DNA from: Rikenellaceae bacterium
GTDB taxonomy: Bacteria > Bacteroidota > Bacteroidia > Bacteroidales > UBA932
Length of the DNA: 16,054 bases
Direction: 5' to 3'
Assembly (NCBI GenBank): GCA_900769145.1
Contig: CAAGFN010000077.1
Coordinates: 1 to 16,054 of the forward strand
Shown here: positions 7,462 through 14,454 of the stretch, piece after piece
Numbering within the stretch: the first letter of the stretch is position 1
How the letters are laid out: every line of letters starts with the position of its first letter
Notes under the pieces: model-generated
What the model was told of the DNA's origin: nothing
Databases searched by the model: none
Seen by the model: only the letters and a program-made list of their open reading frames with translations
Position numbers and translations under genes: made by a program

Positions 7462-7539
7462 CATTGGTGTACAATGAAGCAAGGGGCTCGCCCGCTATGG
7501 GCCTGAACTTTGCACCGGGGGCATAACAAGAATACAAAC

Positions 7540-9876
7540 ATGGAAATCAGAATATCAGAAGAACTCAACAGCATCATCAACTACGCCAGGGAGGAGGCAA
7601 TGAGGACCGGAAGTTACGGAATCGGCCCGGACCATCTCTTCCTCGGCATAATAAGACACGGCGACAATCCGGCCTGCACGGTGCTCAGAAGCCTGGGGGC
7701 CGACCTGGAATCGATGAAGGCCTTCATTGACAGCAGAATCTTCACCAATGAGCAGATACCCTACTCAGAACTGGAAAACATAACATTCTCCCGCAGCTCC
7801 CAGAACGTGCTGAACATCACGGTTCTCGAGGCCGGAAGAATGAAGTGCAGGGAAGCCATGACCCAGCATCTCCTTCTGGCATTGTGCAGAGCTACAGGAA
7901 GTTACGGGCAGGCCTACCTTCGCAATATCGGCGTGGACTACGGCAGGGTTCTCTCCTACATGGACAAGAACGGCCTTCTCCCCCGCGGAGGCGACACAAG
8001 TGACGACGGCGAGGAAATGCAGGACAATGCGGAAGAGGCCCAGAAGGACAAGGGCGCGGACATCACGGAGTTCGGCATTGACCTTACCAAGGCTGCGGCG
8101 GAGGGCAAACTGGACCCCGTCGTAGGGCGTGACAATGAGATTTCCAGGGTAATCGAGATTCTGGGAAGAAGGAAGAAGAACAACCCTATGCTAATCGGTG
8201 AACCGGGAGTCGGGAAATCTGCGATAGTAGAGGGAATTGCACTGAAAATTGCGGACGGTTCCATTTCTCCCGTTCTTGCAAAGAAACGCATCATCTCCCT
8301 GGACATCGCATCTGTGGTGGCCGGCACCAAATACCGCGGAGATTTCGAGAAGAGGGTGAAGGACATAATCAAGACGGTCAGCAGCGACCCGGACATAATC
8401 CTTTTCATTGACGAGTTCCATACAATTGTGGGAGCCGGTGGCGGACAGGGCAGCCTGGATGCGGCAAATATGCTCAAACCCGCCCTGGCAAGGGGAGAAA
8501 TCCAATGCATCGGAGCCACGACTATGGACGAGTTCACCAAAATCGTGGAAAAGGACGGAGCCCTGGACAGGAGGTTCCAGAAAATAGTGGTGGAGGCCGC
8601 TGACGTCAATCAGTCCATCCGCATCCTGACCAGCCTGAAGGAGAATTACGAGGCCTTCCACAAGGTAAGCTATACAGACGAAGCCATAGAGGCATGCGTA
8701 AGGCTGACAGACAGGTACATAGCGGACAAATCCCTGCCTGACAAGGCCATTGACGCAATGGATGAGGCCGGTTCAATGGTGCGCCTGAGGCAATCCGGCA
8801 GCATTGTAACCGATGAGGATATTGCGACCGTGGTTTCCAAGATAACCGGAATCCCTGTAAACAAAGTGGCCGAGTCGGAGGGTAACAGGATAATGAAGAT
8901 GAAGTCCCGCCTGAAGGAATGCATAATCGGGCAGGACGAGGCCATCGACACCATTGCGAGCGCAATCCAGCGCAACAGGGCCGGTCTCAAGGACCCGGGC
9001 AGGCCGATCGGGTCATTTCTCTTCTTCGGGCCGACCGGAGTGGGCAAGACCGAGCTGGCCAAGCGTCTCGCAGAGTATCTGTTTGATTCAGAGGACAATA
9101 TGGTCCGCATTGATATGAGTGAATATATGGAGAAATTCACTGTGTCAAGACTGATTGGTGCGCCTCCTGGATATGTGGGATATGAGGAAGGAGGACAACT
9201 GAGCGAGAAAGTCAGGCGCAAGCCATACTGCGTCGTCCTGCTCGACGAGATAGAGAAAGCTCATCCGGACATTTTCAACCTTCTGCTCCAAGTCCTGGAT
9301 GACGGAAGGCTTACCGACAGCGAGGGCCGTACCGTGGACTTCAAGAACACAATAGTGATAATGACTTCCAATGTCGGAAGCCGCGACATCGCCGAGTACG
9401 GAAACGGGATAGGTTTCTCCACTTCCGGAAGGAATACATTGATGGACAGGCAGATGGTACTCGAGAAGGCCGTGAAGAAAGCGTTCCCTCCGGAGTTCAT
9501 CAACAGGGTGGACGAGAAGATTTTCTTCAGGCCGCTAGGCAAGGAGGAAATCGAGAAAATCATCGACATCGAACTCAAGGGCCTGAAATACAGGACAGCG
9601 GAGGCAGGCTACAAACTGAACGTCACTCCGGCTGCAAAGAAGTTCGTGGCGGAAGCCGGATTCGACCCCAACTATGGAGCAAGACCTCTCAAGCGTGCCG
9701 TTATGAAGTACATCGAGGATCCTGTATCGGAATTCATCATTGCCGACAGGGTGCTGAACCGCAGGAAAAAGGCAGGGATCGGACTGCGCCAGCTGAGAAT
9801 CGGGCTGAACAAGGAGAAGAGTATGACTGCTGTCACCCTTGTACCGGCATTGCAGGAAGAGCCTATGCTGTCTTGA
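7540..9876 (+). CDS. clpC: ClpC-type Hsp100 AAA+ unfoldase lacking the middle domain
   Basis: This 778-residue ATPase unfolds proteins and should feed them to ClpP. The N-domain (1-145) carries two Clp N repeats and is followed by an acidic linker (about 151-175). AAA module 1 has Walker A GEPGVGKS (220-227) and Walker B ILFIDE (287-292). AAA module 2 has Walker A GPTGVGKT (497-504) and Walker B VVLLDE (565-570). A ClpP-docking tripeptide IGF is at 624-626. Sensor 2 GARPLKRA is at 713-720. The second module resembles ClpC more than ClpA. Between the modules, however, only about ten residues (RLRQSGSIVTDED, about 415-427) stand where ClpC normally has a coiled-coil UVR/M-domain of some 50-60 residues. 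An upstream in-frame TTG (7510) is possible but the family start at ATG 7540 is preferred. No clear terminator follows, and the 3' end overlaps a small ORF on the other strand. Confidence 0.9.
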   Translation: MEIRISEELNSIINYAREEAMRTGSYGIGPDHLFLGIIRHGDNPACTVLRSLGADLESMKAFIDSRIFTNEQIPYSELENITFSRSSQNVLNITVLEAGRMKCREAMTQHLLLALCRATGSYGQAYLRNIGVDYGRVLSYMDKNGLLPRGGDTSDDGEEMQDNAEEAQKDKGADITEFGIDLTKAAAEGKLDPVVGRDNEISRVIEILGRRKKNNPMLIGEPGVGKSAIVEGIALKIADGSISPVLAKKRIISLDIASVVAGTKYRGDFEKRVKDIIKTVSSDPDIILFIDEFHTIVGAGGGQGSLDAANMLKPALARGEIQCIGATTMDEFTKIVEKDGALDRRFQKIVVEAADVNQSIRILTSLKENYEAFHKVSYTDEAIEACVRLTDRYIADKSLPDKAIDAMDEAGSMVRLRQSGSIVTDEDIATVVSKITGIPVNKVAESEGNRIMKMKSRLKECIIGQDEAIDTIASAIQRNRAGLKDPGRPIGSFLFFGPTGVGKTELAKRLAEYLFDSEDNMVRIDMSEYMEKFTVSRLIGAPPGYVGYEEGGQLSEKVRRKPYCVVLLDEIEKAHPDIFNLLLQVLDDGRLTDSEGRTVDFKNTIVIMTSNVGSRDIAEYGNGIGFSTSGRNTLMDRQMVLEKAVKKAFPPEFINRVDEKIFFRPLGKEEIEKIIDIELKGLKYRTAEAGYKLNVTPAAKKFVAEAGFDPNYGARPLKRAVMKYIEDPVSEFIIADRVLNRRKKAGIGLRQLRIGLNKEKSMTAVTLVPALQEEPMLS

Positions 9877-9997
9877 CAATGCTGATGTCCTGAAGTTCGA
9901 GACCGAGGTCATTGACCATATCCACCATTTCGCGGAAAGCGTTATCCGATGAGAAAAGGCTGTCGAGAAGTTCGAGATTGAAATCAACGCTGTTCAT
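9863..9997 (-). CDS. Small acidic protein, 44 residues, unknown function
   Basis: The ORF reads from ATG 9997 to TAG 9863 (it begins MNSVDFNLELLDSLFSSDNA and ends ISIVKTA). It is strongly acidic (about nine Asp/Glu against two Lys/Arg), probably helical, and has no signal peptide, membrane segment or cysteine. A perfect -7 box TATCTTTG lies 27 nt upstream on the same strand, and the leader looks like those of other genes here, which is the main reason to accept it. Its last 14 nt overlap the end of clpC on the opposite strand. I do not recognise the family. It could be a small regulatory protein, a peptide precursor or a chance ORF behind an antisense promoter. Confidence 0.5.
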   Translation of the reverse strand: MNSVDFNLELLDSLFSSDNAFREMVDMVNDLGLELQDISIVKTA

Positions 9998-10023
9998 AAT
10001 GTTTCGTTTTTAATGTTCTTGTG

Positions 10024-10031
10024 CAAAGATA
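10024..10031 (-). promoter_or_regulatory. -7 box upstream of the 44-residue ORF
   Basis: TATCTTTG on the minus strand matches TAnnTTTG. A TTTG further upstream is only 14 nt away, which is short, so the -33 element is uncertain. Transcription from here would run through the small ORF and then antisense into clpC. Confidence 0.55.
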
Positions 10032-10080
10032 GGCCGTCATTGTGCCAAACTACAGCACAAACAATAAAATTTCTAAAAAA

Positions 10081-10737
10081 TTGACAAACCTTGCAATATT
10101 TGACCTTGACGGGACTCTCCTTGATACCGTAAAAGACTTGGGAGACGCCACCAACTATGCCCTGAGGGAATGCGGATTCCCTGAGCGGCCTACAGAGGAC
10201 TACTATACACTTTGCGGACGCGGGATATTCAATCTGTTCCGTGGCGCAGTTCCTGAAGGGAAAGCTGACGAGGATGTAGTAAAGCGAATGTCCTCCTTCT
10301 TCCTTCCCTATTATGACAGCCATAAATGCGACCGCACTCTCCCCTATCCGGGAATACCTGAAATGCTCAGGAAGATTACCGCAGCCGGCATTGTTCCGGC
10401 CGTGGCATCCAACAAATACCAGGACGGGACTGAAAAACTTGTAAAGCATTTCTTTGGCGACATTGACTTCATTAAAATCCTGGGACAGAGAGAGGGGCAG
10501 CCTATCAAACCGGACCCGGCAATCGTCCACCAGATTATGGCAATGATCCCGGGAATCACTCTCGACGAGATAGTCTATGTCGGTGATTCAGACGTGGATA
10601 TGCAGACCGGGGCCAATGCCGGAGTACGTACCGTGGGTGTCACCTGGGGCTTCAGGTCGAGGGCCGAACTTGAGGCAGGAAAGCCGTGGAAAATAGCGGA
10701 CACAGCAGAAGAACTCGGCAACTTGATCTGCCTGTAG
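10081..10737 (+). CDS. HAD-family phosphatase, phosphoglycolate phosphatase type
   Basis: This HAD-superfamily hydrolase of 218 residues (from TTG 10081) removes phosphate from small organic phosphates. Motif I is FDLDGTLLDT, with nucleophile Asp8 and acid Asp10. Motif II is the serine in VASNKY. Motif III is the lysine in PIKPDP. Motif IV is VYVGDSDVDM. The helical cap between motifs I and II places it in subclass I with phosphoglycolate phosphatase (Gph) and beta-phosphoglucomutase-like enzymes. The substrate cannot be told from sequence. No ATG is available. TTG 10081 gives the usual short lead of a few residues before the DxD motif, while GTG 10042 would add 13 residues rich in Asn and Lys. 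No clear promoter was found on its strand. Confidence 0.85.
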   Translation: MTNLAIFDLDGTLLDTVKDLGDATNYALRECGFPERPTEDYYTLCGRGIFNLFRGAVPEGKADEDVVKRMSSFFLPYYDSHKCDRTLPYPGIPEMLRKITAAGIVPAVASNKYQDGTEKLVKHFFGDIDFIKILGQREGQPIKPDPAIVHQIMAMIPGITLDEIVYVGDSDVDMQTGANAGVRTVGVTWGFRSRAELEAGKPWKIADTAEELGNLICL

Positions 10738-10820
10738 TTCCGCCCAACCCTGCCCAAAATGCGATTCTTTCCCGCACAAGGGTCCCATTATCAAAATAAA
10801 TTTATAAATTAGCACGGAAA

Positions 10821-10843
10821 CAGCGCCGCAGGGTGTGGCGCTG
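10821..10843 (+). other. Strong hairpin between the HAD gene and uridine phosphorylase
   Basis: CAGCGCC and GGCGCTG form a perfect 7-bp GC-rich stem with a 9-nt loop, 25 nt before the udp start. No T-run follows, so it is a poor intrinsic terminator. It may be a leader structure or an operator-like inverted repeat. The rest of the gap 10738-10868 shows only an AT-rich stretch with a degenerate -7 box (TAAATTAG, 10805-10812) and no ORF. Confidence 0.5.
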
Positions 10844-10868
10844 ATAATTGTTAAAACGTTACAACGAT

Positions 10869-11741
10869 ATGAGAATACCTGAATCGGAACTGATTATCAA
10901 TGATGACGGATCAGCTTTCCACATACATCTGAAGCCAGAAGAACTTGCCGACAAAGTAATCCTCGTCGGAGACCCGGGAAGGGTGGATATGGTAGGTGAA
11001 TTTCTCGAGGAGAAGGAATTCAGGCACGCCTCCAGGGAATTCGTGTCCATAACGGGCAAATACAAGGGGACACGCATCACAGTGCTCTCCACCGGCATCG
11101 GCACCGACAACATTGACATTGTCCTTACCGAACTAGACGCACTTGCCAATGTGGATTTCCAAACAAGGGAGGTAAAACCGGAGCATCGACAGCTCACCAT
11201 ACTGCGAATCGGGACCTCAGGAGCAATCCAGCCTGACATTCCGCTCGGCTCATTCATTTTCTCGGAGATTTCTGTCGGTTGCGACGGTCTCCTGAACTGG
11301 TATGCGGACAGGGACAAGGTGAATATCCCAGAAATGGAAGAAGCCTTCAAGAAACATACACATTGGGACTCCAGACTCTGCTCGCCATATTTCGTAAAGG
11401 CCGGACAGAGGCTGATTGATGCATTCAAGGATTGCACTGTCAAGGGCGTCACCATCTCCGCACAGGGATTCTACGGCCCTCAGGGCAGGGTTGTAAGACT
11501 TCCTCTCGCTATGCCGGATATGCTCGACACCTTCGAATCATTCAGATTCGGAGAATACCGTATAACCAACTTCGAGATGGAGAGTTCAGCAGTGTCCGGC
11601 CTCGCCGCACATCTCGGACACGAGGCCGGAACTGTATGCTGCGCTATCGCAAACAGATATCTCAAGGACAGCAACCCTAACTACAAGCCGAGAGTGAGAC
11701 AGCTCGTGGAGCTTGCCCTCGGCAAGATGGCCGCATTGTAA
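10869..11741 (+). CDS. udp: Uridine phosphorylase (nucleoside phosphorylase family 1)
   Basis: This 290-residue enzyme of the NP-1 family splits a nucleoside with phosphate into base and ribose-1-phosphate in the cytoplasm, for pyrimidine salvage or use as a carbon source. The phosphate-binding motif GDPGR, the loop VLSTGIGTDNIDIV, the core RIGTSGAIQP and the ribose-binding FEMESSAV are all present. The last of these and the overall length fit uridine phosphorylases better than purine enzymes, though exact specificity is uncertain. ATG 10869 is chosen over TTG 10848 because it lies clear of the leader hairpin and gives the usual family N-terminus. The stop codon is only 6 nt from the stop of the convergent hydrolase gene. 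Confidence 0.88.
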   Translation: MRIPESELIINDDGSAFHIHLKPEELADKVILVGDPGRVDMVGEFLEEKEFRHASREFVSITGKYKGTRITVLSTGIGTDNIDIVLTELDALANVDFQTREVKPEHRQLTILRIGTSGAIQPDIPLGSFIFSEISVGCDGLLNWYADRDKVNIPEMEEAFKKHTHWDSRLCSPYFVKAGQRLIDAFKDCTVKGVTISAQGFYGPQGRVVRLPLAMPDMLDTFESFRFGEYRITNFEMESSAVSGLAAHLGHEAGTVCCAIANRYLKDSNPNYKPRVRQLVELALGKMAAL

Positions 11742-11747
11742 CGGGTC

Positions 11748-12734
11748 CTAATTATACAGCTCCTTCAAGGAAGCGACAGCCTTGACTGCCGGAACGTCAG
11801 GATCGTCCACCAGGACATCGGCGTTCCGGCGGATTTTTCTCGTCACATTGGTCTCAAGGAAGCGGAGCTGGTCAGGCAGGGTGTAATACATATTGTCTGC
11901 AATGTCGTGACCGTGGCCCTCATAGCGTATGATATTGTACTCGTAGCCGAATTTCTTGAGCCTCTCAACTATCTTGGAAGAGCCGAAGAAACCCAGCCTG
12001 AAAATCTTTATCTGCTTGTAATCCACCACTTTGTCAGCGGTTCCGTGCATCAGGAGCTGAGGGCATGGTTCCTCCGCGTAAGCGACCTTCCCGTGTGTGG
12101 AGTAGATGGCACCGGAGAAGGAGATGACGCCAGAATAGTGGAACCCATCAGGCAGCACTGCGGTAATGTCCGTGAAATCATTGCAAAGTTCGTATTCGGA
12201 CTGAAGTGCAATGATGGCGCCTGCTGAAGAACCGGAAATTACCAGATTCCCGGGATCCACTCCGAACTCACCGGCATTGTCAATGATATAGGCGGTCGCA
12301 GCGAAAACATCCTCCACACCTATCTCAATGGCCTTTCTCGTCGCGGTTATCATCTTGAGTCCCCGGGTGTCCTGGCCTTTGAGTCCAAGCCTGTAGTCCA
12401 CTGAGAAAACCGGATATCCCTCATCGTTCAATACCTTTATCCACTGACGATAATGAGGCCTGTTCCTTTCGCCGCCGATGAATCCTCCGCCGAAAGCGAA
12501 AATGATGGCCGGCTTGGAATGACCGTCAATCTCCCTGACACTGCTGTCAGCGGCAGGATAAAAGTCAAGACACAAGTCGCAGGTATCCCTGGAGGCATAT
12601 TTCACCGTCAATGCAGGCGAAGCGAACGGAGCATCAGAATCCGTGAACCTGTTAGGCTTTACCGGTTCTTCAGAAGAAAGGCAGACAAATACCGTGAGGC
12701 AAACGGCCGCAATGGCCAGAACTATCTTTTTCAT
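11748..12734 (-). CDS. Exported alpha/beta-hydrolase (esterase/lipase type)
   Basis: This 328-residue protein starts with a signal sequence (MKKIVLAIAAVCLTVFVCLS); Cys18 could also make it a lipoprotein, but the lipobox is poor. The fold is an esterase of the hormone-sensitive-lipase/BD-FAE type. It has an oxyanion-hole motif FGGGFIGGE (81-89), the nucleophile elbow GSSAG with Ser170, an acid in HGTADKVVD (Asp234), and a histidine in EGHGHD (His274 or His276). It probably hydrolyses ester bonds outside the cytoplasm, for example acyl groups on sugars or peptides; the substrate is unknown. The gene starts 15 nt after the stop of the AI-2E-family gene, with no promoter between them, so the two form an operon. 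No functional link between them is evident. Confidence 0.82.
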   Translation of the reverse strand: MKKIVLAIAAVCLTVFVCLSSEEPVKPNRFTDSDAPFASPALTVKYASRDTCDLCLDFYPAADSSVREIDGHSKPAIIFAFGGGFIGGERNRPHYRQWIKVLNDEGYPVFSVDYRLGLKGQDTRGLKMITATRKAIEIGVEDVFAATAYIIDNAGEFGVDPGNLVISGSSAGAIIALQSEYELCNDFTDITAVLPDGFHYSGVISFSGAIYSTHGKVAYAEEPCPQLLMHGTADKVVDYKQIKIFRLGFFGSSKIVERLKKFGYEYNIIRYEGHGHDIADNMYYTLPDQLRFLETNVTRKIRRNADVLVDDPDVPAVKAVASLKELYN

Positions 12735-12749
12735 ATTTTCTAATGTATG

Positions 12750-13892
12750 TTATTCACTTTTTCCAATAAGTCTTCTCACAGGCTTGTACCTCATATAGAA
12801 TCTGGAAGCCACGACCCTCACCACGGTATAGGCCGGAATTGCTACAAGCATTCCTACCATGCCGGCAACATTTCCCGCAACAAGCATCACGAAGAATATT
12901 TCGAGAGGGCTGGCCTTTATGCTCGCCGAGTATATTAGAGGCTGGTAAAGGAAGTTGTCTATCAGCTGGGTAACCACGAAAATCACAATCACCACAAGGA
13001 TGAATCCCCAGAAATTCATCGACACAGGGCCTGCACTGAACTTCAGGACAACTGCCAGGACTGTGCCTATGAGACCTCCTACCAGCGGGCCCACATAAGG
13101 GATTACATTCATCAGGCCAGTGATGAAAGCGATACCGAGGGCCGCAGAGAAGCCGATTCCGGTAAATGTCCAGAGTCCGAGCAGGTTGAGGAGGGCTACG
13201 CCAAGCACCTCAATCATAAGACCCGTGAAATATCTTGACAGCAGGTACTCAATGTCTGAAATAGTTTCAACGACATTGTTCTCCATGTCATCCGGCACGA
13301 AAGAAGATACTATTCTCCCGAACAGCGAAGGGTCCTTGATGAAGAAGAAGGATATAAAGACTACAGAGAAGATTCCGACTCCGGCAGCAGTCAGGAAAGA
13401 AGCCAGGTGTTCCACTACGGAAGATACTGAAAATGAGGTCATTGTCGAGCCGAGGAACTTGCCCAGAACAGCCTCGATTCTGAAATCAGGACCCACGCTT
13501 GTGAAATTTTCCCTCATCCAGGAATTGATGTCCGCCACGAAAAGCCTGAAGGAATCCACAGGCAGGGAATAGTCCGAACTGGCAAGATTGTCGATTATGG
13601 TGTGGACAATATTGGATGCGACAGGGATAATCTGCGTGACAATGAAAAGGAATATTGACATCACGAACAGAAGTGAGCATACTGCATTTAAAGCAGGAGG
13701 AAGAGGTTTCTTCTTAATCCTGATGCGGCCGAGAGTCGACATTGACGGTCTGCAGATGAGTGATACCACAGCTGCCAGAATGGCATATACCAGAACGCTT
13801 CTGAGATACCAGCAGAGTGCCAGCACGGCTGCAAGAGCTACTCCGCGAATGACATATCGGGCCAGCCTGTCAACATTTCTTTCCTGTTCCAT
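12750..13892 (-). CDS. AI-2E family transporter (PerM/YdiK-like membrane protein)
   Basis: This membrane protein of 380 residues has about seven or eight hydrophobic helices and the family layout. There is an N-terminal helix pair, a soluble extracellular region with amphipathic helices (about 100-170), then the conserved helix block with ISFFFIKD, GLMNVIPYVGPLVGG and the C-terminal IDNFLYQPLIYS. Family members include the quorum-signal exporter TqsA and Na+/H+ antiporters, so the substrate here is open. The start ATG at 13892 is chosen because the longer alternative (TTG 13931) would lie within the promoter's -7 box. It is the first gene of an operon with the hydrolase and is divergent from the DUF4293 gene. 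Confidence 0.88.
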   Translation of the reverse strand: MEQERNVDRLARYVIRGVALAAVLALCWYLRSVLVYAILAAVVSLICRPSMSTLGRIRIKKKPLPPALNAVCSLLFVMSIFLFIVTQIIPVASNIVHTIIDNLASSDYSLPVDSFRLFVADINSWMRENFTSVGPDFRIEAVLGKFLGSTMTSFSVSSVVEHLASFLTAAGVGIFSVVFISFFFIKDPSLFGRIVSSFVPDDMENNVVETISDIEYLLSRYFTGLMIEVLGVALLNLLGLWTFTGIGFSAALGIAFITGLMNVIPYVGPLVGGLIGTVLAVVLKFSAGPVSMNFWGFILVVIVIFVVTQLIDNFLYQPLIYSASIKASPLEIFFVMLVAGNVAGMVGMLVAIPAYTVVRVVASRFYMRYKPVRRLIGKSE

Positions 13893-13928
13893 ATTGAAAT
13901 CCGTGAGCGAATTATTCCGCACAACGCC

Positions 13929-13936
13929 CAAAGTTA
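13929..13936 (-). promoter_or_regulatory. -7 box of the AI-2E transporter operon
   Basis: TAACTTTG on the minus strand matches TAnnTTTG and lies 37 nt before the chosen ATG. The -33 region overlaps that of the opposing DUF4293 promoter, and no clear TTTG is seen there. Confidence 0.6.
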
Positions 13937-13957
13937 GTTTTTTAATGGTTAATTTCC

Positions 13958-13965
13958 TATTTTTG
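13958..13965 (+). promoter_or_regulatory. -7 box of the DUF4293 gene
   Basis: TATTTTTG matches TAnnTTTG and lies 21 nt before the ATG at 13987, giving a very short leader. Only 21 nt separate it from the -7 box of the opposing promoter, so the two polymerase sites overlap. Confidence 0.6.
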
Positions 13966-13986
13966 CAGTCTCAAAACAAAAAAGAC

Positions 13987-14433
13987 ATGTGGCAGAGAGT
14001 TCAGACATTGTATCTTGCGATCTCAACAATACTGATCGCTGTAATGGTTTTCGGCGTCAAGGCAATCCTTCCCGCACCGGAGGGTTTCGAGCCTGAGGAA
14101 TTCAAGTATTTTGCATATATCCCTTATGCAATACTGTCGCTCATCATACTCGCATTGGACATCCTTGCACTTACAACATACAAGCACAGGGTTTTCCAGA
14201 TGAGGACGGCATTGCTCTCGTCCATCATCACACTAGCATTCCAGATTTGGCTGGCGGTGGATTTCTTCTCCAATATGGGAGGTCCCCTTGTCTATAAGCC
14301 TTCAATGGTGTTCCCGACCGTGTCAATAATACTCAACCTGCTGGCAATCAGGGGTATTCTTGCAGACGAGCTGCTTGTAGAAAGCACTTACCGGCTCAGG
14401 GAATCCAGGAAAAACAAAAAGAGAAGGAAGTAA
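13987..14433 (+). CDS. DUF4293 family membrane protein
   Basis: This 148-residue protein begins MWQRVQTLYLAISTILIAVM, the typical opening of the DUF4293 family found in Bacteroidota. It has four membrane helices: about 5-26, 43-65, 72-93 and 100-120. The C-terminus is very basic (RESRKNKKRRK), presumably cytoplasmic. Function is unknown. The ORF stays open upstream, but the promoter at 13958-13965 and the family N-terminus fix the start at 13987. Its stop codon directly abuts the stop of the convergent LytTR gene. Confidence 0.85.
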   Translation: MWQRVQTLYLAISTILIAVMVFGVKAILPAPEGFEPEEFKYFAYIPYAILSLIILALDILALTTYKHRVFQMRTALLSSIITLAFQIWLAVDFFSNMGGPLVYKPSMVFPTVSIILNLLAIRGILADELLVESTYRLRESRKNKKRRK

Positions 14434-14454
14434 TCAGGCTTCCTTCCCTCTTTT
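14416..14454. terminator. Bidirectional terminator shared by DUF4293 and LytTR genes
   Basis: GAAGGAAG (14423-14430) and CTTCCTTC (14439-14446) form an 8-bp perfect stem, flanked by AAAAAGAG on the left and CTCTTTT on the right. On either strand the hairpin is therefore followed by a T-rich tract. The 8-nt loop TAATCAGG contains the stop codons of both convergent genes (TAA on plus, TGA on minus). Confidence 0.8.

Noticed and set aside
7510..7539. A TTG start adding ten residues to ClpC.
   Set aside because: Family proteins begin close to the EIRISEEL segment, and ATG 7540 gives that directly; the extra residues lie in the G-rich leader.
7956..8609. A 217-residue open frame on the minus strand inside clpC.
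   Set aside because: The opposite strand encodes clearly conserved Walker motifs of ClpC. The antisense frame is rich in Ser, Pro and Arg, matches no known fold and lacks a promoter.
9535..9987. A 150-residue minus-strand frame across the clpC 3' end, in a different frame from the 44-residue ORF.
   Set aside because: It overlaps conserved ClpC sensor 2 codons, has no family features, and its start lies within the better-supported small ORF.
10859..11455. A 198-residue open frame on the minus strand over the udp gene.
   Set aside because: It is a mirror of the conserved udp codons, low in complexity (Ser and Pro), and without promoter or recognisable motif.
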